From Oscillospiraceae bacterium (GTDB taxonomy: Bacteria; Bacillota; Clostridia; Oscillospirales; Oscillospiraceae), in the NCBI GenBank assembly GCA_017541995.1, contig JAFXYD010000073.1, positions 1-54,926 on the forward strand: a DNA stretch of 54,926 nt. Direction: 5' to 3'. Below the pieces are notes generated by a model. That model ran no database searches, was not told the DNA's origin, and worked only from the letters and a program-made list of their open reading frames with translations. The position numbers were made by a program, and so were the translations under genes. Positions 49,061 to 54,926 of the stretch are shown piece after piece (position 1 is the first letter of the stretch; each line of letters begins with the position of its first letter).

Positions 49061-49405
49061 ATCGAAATCAAAATACCGAAAGAAGTACGGGCGCACAGTG
49101 AAACGATTGTGCTGGGGCTGACCGCAAGGCAGCTGATTTGCTCTGTGATTGCCATTGCCCTGGCCGCTGGGCTCTATCTCGGCCTGAAGGACACGCTGGG
49201 AAAGGACAACGCAAGCTGGATCTGCCTGCTGGCTGCCGCGCCATTTGCCGCGGCGGGCTTTTTCCGCTACAACGGGATGAGCTTTGAGCAATTCGTTTTC
49301 GCCTGGTTCAAGGTCAGCTTCCTCTGCGGCGGCAACCGGGGCTATCACAGCGAAAACATCCATTATGCCGCCCTCGGCAGGAAGGAGCGTGACGACTTTG
49401 ATTAA
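49061..49405 (+). CDS. prgI: PrgI-family conjugation membrane protein, non-canonical start
   Basis: A PrgI-type protein of about 114 residues with two membrane segments (about 24-41 and 50-68), part of the Gram-positive type IV channel. Coding similarity begins at EIKIPKEVRAHSETI, the usual PrgI N-terminus, but the frame has no ATG, GTG or TTG there. The codon in the expected start place is ATC 49061, preceded by GAGGTGAGGAG. The first canonical codon is GTG 49109, which would remove the conserved N-terminus. I annotate from ATC 49061 as the most likely biological start. Confidence 0.7.
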   Translation: MEIKIPKEVRAHSETIVLGLTARQLICSVIAIALAAGLYLGLKDTLGKDNASWICLLAAAPFAAAGFFRYNGMSFEQFVFAWFKVSFLCGGNRGYHSENIHYAALGRKERDDFD

Positions 49406-51725
49406 GACCCTCGCTGCGGCGAACAAATCCGAAAAGGTCCCGTTCCGTGTGCCGAAGACCGTCCAGCAATCCATTCCCATTGAACGGATTTATCCGGACG
49501 GCACCTGGCTGGTGGGCCGCAAGCACAGCCGGACCTGGCGCTTTACAGACATCAACTACGCTTCCGCCTCTGACGCGGATCAAAAGCGGATCTTCAAGGG
49601 CTACTGCGCCGTCATCAACAGCCTGCCTACGGATGCCAGCTGCAAGATCACGATCGTCAATCACAGGCTGAATCCGGTGGACTTTGAGCGCACAATGCTG
49701 ATGAAGGACCGGAGCGACGGCCTGGACCAGTACCGGCACGAAAAGAACCGGCTCCTGATGGATCGGGCTTCACTCAGCAACAACCTTGTGCAGGACAAAT
49801 ACATTACCATCTCCATCCCCCAGCGAAAGAAGAAGGACAGCGACGACTACTTCTCCCGGGTGGACAGCAATCTGACCGGCAGCTTCGGCAAGCTGTCCTC
49901 AATGGCAGCGATGCTCGGAAACGCGGATCGGCTCCGTCTGTTCCACGATTTTTTCCGGGCAGGGGAGGAGCCCTATTACCGCTTCGACCATGAAGCCTTG
50001 TTGCAAAGCGGCGCCAGCTATAAGGACCTGATTGCCCCCGACGGTCTCGCCTTCAAAAAGGACTATTTTGAAATGGGCGGCAAATACGGGCGGGTACTGT
50101 ATCTGCGGGAGTACGCCAGCTACATCTCCGATCAGTTGATCTCCAATCTGACGAACTTTCCCCGGAGCCTGATCCTCAGCATTGATATGCTCCCGATCCC
50201 CACGGATGAAGCGGTCAAGGATATTCAGCGGAAGATTCTCGGTGTAGAAAGCGACATTACCCGCTGGCAGCAGCGGCAGAACGGCAAAAATAATTTCTCC
50301 GCCAACATTCCCTACGAGTTGGAGCAGTCCCGGGCCGATACCCGCGAATATCTGGACGATCTGACCAACCGGGACCAACGGATGATCTTTGCCGTGGTGA
50401 CGCTTGTGCATCTGGCCGATACCAAGGAGCAGCTGGACGCCGACACGGAAAGCCTGGTCAGCATCGGCGGGGAGAGCGTCTGTACCTTCGGCACGCTGCG
50501 CTACGAGCAGGAGCAGGGGCTGAACACGGTGCTGCCCTACGGTCTGCGGCAGGTCCACGCTCTGCGGACGCTGACCACCGAGAGCACGGCGACCCTAATG
50601 CCCTTCCGGGTGCAGGAGATCCAGGATCGGGGCGGCTTCTGCTACGGCGTCAACGCCATCTCCCGCAATCTTCTGATCTGTGACCGCAAGCGGCTGATTT
50701 CTCCCCACGCCTTTTATCTCGGCGTCAGCGGCTCCGGCAAGTCCATGACCATGAAGAACACCATTGCGGATGTGGTGCTCGGGACCGAGGATGATGTGAT
50801 TATCATTGACGCCGAGCGCGAATACGGCTCCCTTGCCCGTGCCTTCGGCGGCGAGGTCATTCAGATCTCCCCGTACAGTCAGCACCATATCAACCCGCTG
50901 GAGGTCAGCGCCGCTCTGGGCAAGGACGAAAACCCGGTGGCCATGAAGTCCGAGCTGCTGAACTCGATTATAGAGCAGCAGATGGGCGTCGGCATCTTCA
51001 CAGGCGCGCACAAGTCCATCATAGACCGCTGTGTGCAAGCTGTGTTCCGGCCTTGGCAGAAGAGCAAAGGTCGGAAGCCCATGCCGCTGCTGACCGACTG
51101 GCGCAGCGAGGTCCTGAAGCAGCCGGAGCCGGAGGCCCGGGAAATTGCCCTTGCCGCAGAGATCATCACGGAGGGCAGCCTGAACGTCTTTGCCCATCCC
51201 AGCAACGTGGATGTGAACAGCCGGATCATGGTGCTGGACCTCTACGAGATGGGCGACCAGCTCCGTCCGACAGCCCTGGTCGTCACCCTCGACGCCATCC
51301 AGAACCGGGTCATGGAAAACCGCAAGCGGGGCAAGTTCACCTGGGTTTTCATCGACGAGGTATATCTGTACTTCAAGTACCACTACTCGGCGGAAATCCT
51401 CTACAAAGCTTGGAAGCGTTTTCGGAAGTACGGCGCGGCGTTGACCGCGGCGACGCAGAATGTGGAGGAATGCCTGCGCTCCGAAACCGCCCGACTCATG
51501 TTCGCCAACTCGGAGTTCCTGATCCTGCTGAACCAGGCAGCCACCGATCGGGAGGAGCTGGGGCGGCTGCTTCACATCTCCGAAACGCAGATGGGATTTA
51601 TTACCGACGTAGAGGCCGGTCACGGCTTGCTCCGTATGGGCGGGGCAATCGTTCCCTTCGCCAACACCATGCCGAAGGACACGAAGCTCTACAAGCTGAT
51701 GAGCACCACGCCGGGAGAAGGCTAA
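49398..51725 (+). CDS. virB4: VirB4/TraE-type conjugative ATPase
   Basis: A 775-residue transfer ATPase that powers channel assembly and transport. Walker A GVSGSGKS lies at about 442-449 and Walker B with FTWVFIDEVY at about 648; the EREYGSLARAFGG and AALTAATQNVEECL stretches fit VirB4. TTG 49398 is ten bases after AAGGAG and overlaps the prgI stop by eight bases; GTG 49389 is only one base from that site. Palindrome site 5 follows three bases after its stop. Confidence 0.92.
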   Translation: MIKTLAAANKSEKVPFRVPKTVQQSIPIERIYPDGTWLVGRKHSRTWRFTDINYASASDADQKRIFKGYCAVINSLPTDASCKITIVNHRLNPVDFERTMLMKDRSDGLDQYRHEKNRLLMDRASLSNNLVQDKYITISIPQRKKKDSDDYFSRVDSNLTGSFGKLSSMAAMLGNADRLRLFHDFFRAGEEPYYRFDHEALLQSGASYKDLIAPDGLAFKKDYFEMGGKYGRVLYLREYASYISDQLISNLTNFPRSLILSIDMLPIPTDEAVKDIQRKILGVESDITRWQQRQNGKNNFSANIPYELEQSRADTREYLDDLTNRDQRMIFAVVTLVHLADTKEQLDADTESLVSIGGESVCTFGTLRYEQEQGLNTVLPYGLRQVHALRTLTTESTATLMPFRVQEIQDRGGFCYGVNAISRNLLICDRKRLISPHAFYLGVSGSGKSMTMKNTIADVVLGTEDDVIIIDAEREYGSLARAFGGEVIQISPYSQHHINPLEVSAALGKDENPVAMKSELLNSIIEQQMGVGIFTGAHKSIIDRCVQAVFRPWQKSKGRKPMPLLTDWRSEVLKQPEPEAREIALAAEIITEGSLNVFAHPSNVDVNSRIMVLDLYEMGDQLRPTALVVTLDAIQNRVMENRKRGKFTWVFIDEVYLYFKYHYSAEILYKAWKRFRKYGAALTAATQNVEECLRSETARLMFANSEFLILLNQAATDREELGRLLHISETQMGFITDVEAGHGLLRMGGAIVPFANTMPKDTKLYKLMSTTPGEG

Positions 51726-51728
51726 TCT

Positions 51729-51743
51729 GTCCCAACTTGGGAC
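51729..51743 (+). promoter_or_regulatory. Palindrome site 5 (GTCCCAACTTGGGAC)
   Basis: Identical core and flanks to site 4 (TGTCCCAACTTGGGACA, 51728-51744). It separates virB4 from the surface-protein genes and lies about 28 bp before the next -35 box. Confidence 0.7.
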
Positions 51744-51771
51744 AAAAAAGAAGCCGGGATATTTGAAAAAT

Positions 51772-51800
51772 TTGCGTTGAGGTTTTGTTTTCGCTATAAT
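51772..51800 (+). promoter_or_regulatory. Promoter of the surface cargo lipoprotein
   Basis: TTGCGT (51772-51777) and a perfect TATAAT (51795-51800) with 17-bp spacing, 43 bp before the lipoprotein start. It is the clearest plus-strand promoter inside the element. Confidence 0.65.
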
Positions 51801-51843
51801 AGGGTCAGACCAAGGCAAATCCAAGATCACGGAGGTATGTTCC

Positions 51844-52914
51844 ATGAAGCTCAAATCCATCATCGTCCTTGCGGTTCTGCTCCTGCTGGCTGGCTGCGGT
51901 AAAACTCCCGCTCCCTCCGCAAGCTCTAAGATGCCGCCAAACAGTTCCGTAATTACTGAGGCCGCAGCAGCGCCGTCGCAGGAACTTGTCAGCCGGGAAT
52001 CCGTCGAGACTGTGGCGGTTTTGGAAAGCAGTTCTGTTTTCCAGACGGAAACAGAAGCTATTTCAACGACAGAAACCGAAGCTCCTTCATCGACGGAAGC
52101 CGAGGCTGATTCCCAAGCCATACAGACGGAAGCTGCGCATGCGGAAACAAAACGTCCCGACGCGCCTGATCCATCTCAGCACCCGGCACAGTCAGAACCG
52201 CCAAAGGACACCGAGCCTAAAGCGACTGATCCGGCGCCAACGCCGACGCAGCCCACGGAACCGAAGCCGACCAATCCGCCCCACACCCATAGCTACAAAA
52301 CCAAGACGGTCTCCCCCACCTGCACCGAGAAGGGCTACACGGAGCATAGCTGCTCCTGCGGAGACAGCTACCGCGACAGCTACACCGACGCCCTGGGGCA
52401 CAGTTTTACGGAACAAAGCATAGCGGCAACCTGTACCAGCGGCGGCTACACCCTGCGGACCTGCTCCCGCTGCGACGCGACGGAAACCACCAACAACACC
52501 CCGGCCCTGGGCCATGACTACCGGGATACCGTCGTTGCCCCTACCACTTCCGCACAAGGCTACACGGAGCACACCTGCTTGCGCTGCGGCGACAGCTACC
52601 GGGACAACTACAAGGACAAGCTCAAGGAAGTCTTTGATTTGCAGGCCGTGATCGACTACGGCAACGCCTACGCGCAAAGCCTGGGCTTCACCGTGGACAA
52701 GTCCATGACGCTGGCAAATTCGAGCTACTATCCCGGTTACTATGGAAGCGGTTATAGCCTGGATTTTCTGAAGCAGGAGGCCGCAGGAAATGTCCGGTAC
52801 ACCTACGACAGCTTGATTGCCCTGGGCGATACGATTCCGGGCTTTCGCTGCAATATTCATGCCAGCTACGAGCCCTACACGGATAAGTACTACATCGTCT
52901 TCTTGTACGGCTAA
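51844..52914 (+). CDS. Surface lipoprotein with CxxC-type repeats
   Basis: A 356-residue predicted lipoprotein (lipobox LAGC, Cys18), then a Ser/Thr/Glu/Pro-rich stalk (about 20-147) and three repeats of about 35 residues (about 148-262) with paired cysteines, such as TCTEKGYTEHSCSCGDSYRD and TCLRCGDSYRD. The last repeat lacks its first Cys. Such zinc-ribbon-like repeats are common in clostridial surface proteins. The C-terminal 95 residues (FDLQAVIDYGNAYAQSLGF...) form an unknown globular domain. It has its own promoter and terminator and is probably surface cargo of the element. Confidence 0.75.
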   Translation: MKLKSIIVLAVLLLLAGCGKTPAPSASSKMPPNSSVITEAAAAPSQELVSRESVETVAVLESSSVFQTETEAISTTETEAPSSTEAEADSQAIQTEAAHAETKRPDAPDPSQHPAQSEPPKDTEPKATDPAPTPTQPTEPKPTNPPHTHSYKTKTVSPTCTEKGYTEHSCSCGDSYRDSYTDALGHSFTEQSIAATCTSGGYTLRTCSRCDATETTNNTPALGHDYRDTVVAPTTSAQGYTEHTCLRCGDSYRDNYKDKLKEVFDLQAVIDYGNAYAQSLGFTVDKSMTLANSSYYPGYYGSGYSLDFLKQEAAGNVRYTYDSLIALGDTIPGFRCNIHASYEPYTDKYYIVFLYG

Positions 52915-52946
52915 CCCCTGGGCCGACCAACTGAACACTGACACGG

Positions 52947-52977
52947 AAAGCACGGTTTTGCGACCGTGCTTTTTTTG
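52947..52977 (+). terminator. Intrinsic terminator after the cargo lipoprotein
   Basis: GCACGGT-TTTGCG-ACCGTGC followed by seven T residues, 33 bases after the lipoprotein stop. Confidence 0.9.
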
Positions 52978-53012
52978 TGCTCAAAACAACTTATAAGGAG
53001 GAAAAAAACAGA

Positions 53013-54926
53013 ATGAAGAAACGCATTCGCCGAATTCTGTCGCTGCTTCTGTTTCTCGCCCTGCTGTTTGGAATGCTTCCGTCAAGCGGCATGATGAAGG
53101 TCTACGCAACAGAAACGGAACCCGTTGCCGCAGGGACGGAGGAAAGCACAGAAGTCCCCGCTATGACGGGAGAAACCACATCTGGAACGGAAGCGTCCCC
53201 GTCCTCGGAGTCCGAGACTGAAGCTGAGCCGGAAGCGTCCGCAGAAGAGGACACCGAACCATCTAAAGCGGACGAACCACCCAGAGACCCCGCAACCGGC
53301 TATGGAAGACCGACAGGGACGGTTGAGGAGCTGGAGACCATTCCGGTCCCGGATGAGATCCTTGCCTCCACCTACAATCTGCAAATCCCGGTCATTCTCT
53401 ACGGCACGACCACCTTCACCGTATCATTCAAATACCCAAGCGATCCAGCATATACGACCTATACGACGCATCTTTCCGGTTTCCGGTATCACTATCTGAA
53501 TGGGCAGATGGCCTACTGTCTGGAACCACAGGCTGGCTCTACTGCGGGTGCTGTTTATTCTCAGATCGCAGGAGGTTCTGACCTGAATGTCTGGGAGCGT
53601 TTCTTATCCATCAGCCAAAGAAACGCGATTGCCCTTGCACTGGCCTATGGCGCTCCCAATGGGCTGAACAGTACCACCAAGCTGACACTTCATGGGTATG
53701 AAGCCGCAACTCAGGTGATTATCTGGGAGATGATTATCGGCTATCGGAATACCGTGGCGCCGTTTGCCTGTACCAACAGCGGCCTTTACAACTTCGTGCT
53801 GAATTTGTGCAACACCAACGACAGCACCGGTGCACTCCGGGCGGCGTATATCAACGGGTATAATTCCATCGTATCCAGTATGCAGAGCCACGGCGTCATT
53901 CCAAGCTTCGCCTCCAAGAAGCAGGCCCAGGCCCCGGAGCATGAAATGACCTATGATGCGGCAAGCGGCCTTTACAGGATCATTCTCACCGACAGCAACA
54001 ACGCGATCAACAACGATTTCCCGTATACCAGCAGCAACGGTCTGACATTTACAAAATCGGAAAATCGCCTCACCGTCACCGCGACGGCGGAGGCTTTGCA
54101 GAACCAGCCCGTTATGGTGAGCGCCACCGGCAGCGACCCCGACACGGATAGCGTCTCTCCCGTGATCTGGGGCACGACCAACAGCAACCACAACGTCGGA
54201 CAGATCCTTTCCCAACTGGCGAAGCCGGACCCCGTACACGTGTATTTCAAGCTCAAGGCCTCCACCACGACCAATCTGACCATTCAAAAGGTCTGCGAGG
54301 ACGGGAATATCAGCGGGCTCACCTTTACCGTGGCTGACAGCAGTGGCAATGTGCTGTTCACCGGGCAGACGGATCAGAACGGCAAGCTGAACGTACCGAA
54401 TCTGGAAGTCGGTAAGACCATCACCATTACCGAGACCGTGCCGGAAAACTATGTTGCCGAAAACCGCGTCCAGACCGTGACCCTGGCTGCCTCTGGCAAC
54501 AACGTCACCTTCCGCAACTATCCGCTGGGCACCGCGACCATGATGAAGGTCTCGGAAAAGGGCGACGTGGCCGGGTACTGCTTCAACCTGTATCGGCACA
54601 AGGACGGAAGCAATGGTTCTAAGACATGGCACGGCAAGTCTGATACGGATGGCCGTGTCTATGAGACAGACAGCGACTTCAACATCCTCGGAGATGAAAA
54701 GTCCTTTGTGTTTCTCGGATTGACGGACGGCAAGTATTCCTTCCGGGAGCTGCTGTCCCTCCACGGGGCCGGGAATGTATGGCCCGAAAGCATTACCTTT
54801 ACTACCGGTGGCGGCTCGACCCCGGCCTGCAATCTGAGCTTCACCGGAGATCAGCTGGTTGCCCAGGAAAACGGCGACTGCACCGTTTCCGGGATTGCGC
54901 TCACTGGGCTGGATGGCGGCGGGACG
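53013..54926 (+). CDS. Thioester-domain/SpaA-type surface adhesin, 3' truncated by window end
   Basis: An open frame of 638 codons that runs off the right edge. It has a signal peptide (about 1-34, ending VYA), an acidic Ser/Thr/Glu linker (about 35-100), a thioester domain with Cys169 (MAYCLEPQ) and Gln234 (AATQVIIWEM) that can form the internal Cys-Gln bond, and then Cna-B/SpaA-like beta domains from about 425 (LTIQKVCEDGNISGLTFTV, GKLNVPNLEVG, ITITETVPENY). Such adhesins bind host surfaces covalently. ATG 53013 follows AAGGAGG. The C-terminal wall anchor, if any, is outside the window. Confidence 0.85.
   Translation, partial: MKKRIRRILSLLLFLALLFGMLPSSGMMKVYATETEPVAAGTEESTEVPAMTGETTSGTEASPSSESETEAEPEASAEEDTEPSKADEPPRDPATGYGRPTGTVEELETIPVPDEILASTYNLQIPVILYGTTTFTVSFKYPSDPAYTTYTTHLSGFRYHYLNGQMAYCLEPQAGSTAGAVYSQIAGGSDLNVWERFLSISQRNAIALALAYGAPNGLNSTTKLTLHGYEAATQVIIWEMIIGYRNTVAPFACTNSGLYNFVLNLCNTNDSTGALRAAYINGYNSIVSSMQSHGVIPSFASKKQAQAPEHEMTYDAASGLYRIILTDSNNAINNDFPYTSSNGLTFTKSENRLTVTATAEALQNQPVMVSATGSDPDTDSVSPVIWGTTNSNHNVGQILSQLAKPDPVHVYFKLKASTTTNLTIQKVCEDGNISGLTFTVADSSGNVLFTGQTDQNGKLNVPNLEVGKTITITETVPENYVAENRVQTVTLAASGNNVTFRNYPLGTATMMKVSEKGDVAGYCFNLYRHKDGSNGSKTWHGKSDTDGRVYETDSDFNILGDEKSFVFLGLTDGKYSFRELLSLHGAGNVWPESITFTTGGGSTPACNLSFTGDQLVAQENGDCTVSGIALTGLDGGGT

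Larger units (their letters stand above)
36197..54926 (+). mobile_element. Tn1549-like integrative conjugative element, left part
   Basis: From the SASP break to the window end the plus strand carries a conserved order of conjugation genes: repA, parB, DUF3846, ardC-like, DUF7007, mobC, relaxase, PcfB/DUF3801, virD4, virB2-like, virB6-like, prgI, virB4 and surface proteins. Only the toxin-antitoxin pair is on the other strand. The GTAG and heptamer repeats that fill the backbone are absent here. No integrase, excisionase or right end is in the window, so the recombinase type and total size are unknown. Confidence 0.88.

Overview
This window looks like a high-GC, spore-forming Firmicute of the Oscillospirales/Oscillospiraceae type. 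The reasons are a spo0A gene, a remnant of an alpha/beta small acid-soluble spore protein (SASP), lipoprotein signal peptides, an alr-mazF neighbourhood typical of Firmicutes, and Trk/Ktr, class B sortase and LCP genes. No species can be named from the sequence alone.

Bases 1-36,196 are chromosomal backbone. From left to right they hold: a 5S rRNA; a tightly coupled operon for an ECF sigma factor, an anti-sigma-like protein, two paralogous lipoproteins and a three-part ABC exporter (297-7668); mnmG; purine nucleoside phosphorylase, a cupin and a radical SAM protein; nnrD, a GerS/YdcC-position lipoprotein, alr and mazF; Nudix, exoIII, uppP and an Mrp ATPase; a lipoprotein-anchored barnase with its barstar; galK; spo0A; then a long minus-strand block with an LCP protein, sortase B, two potassium uptake systems, a MATE transporter, an amidase and a queuosine-precursor transporter behind a preQ1-type riboswitch. 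The gaps between these genes are full of two repeat families. One is a set of GTAG-headed REP-like hairpins whose stems vary but stay complementary. The other is a set of heptanucleotide tandem repeats, usually in inverted pairs. Several genes start or end inside these repeats.

At about 36,197 the backbone stops inside the SASP gene and an integrative conjugative element of the Tn1549-like type begins; it runs off the right edge. It carries repA, a ParB with nine 20-residue repeats, DUF3846, an ArdC-like antirestriction protein, small accessory genes, a putative oriT, DUF7007, mobC, a MOBP relaxase, a convergent RelE/RelB-type toxin-antitoxin pair, a PcfB/DUF3801 protein, a degenerate zincin, VirD4, VirB2-, VirB6-, PrgI- and VirB4-type transfer proteins, and surface cargo (a CxxC-repeat lipoprotein and a thioester/SpaA adhesin cut by the window end). 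No integrase is in the window and should lie beyond the right edge.

The signals most worth following are a 15-bp palindrome (GTCCCAASYTGGGAC) at five gene boundaries of the element, a multi-stem structured region before virD4, the SASP integration site, and the two hairpin repeat families that stop at the element boundary.
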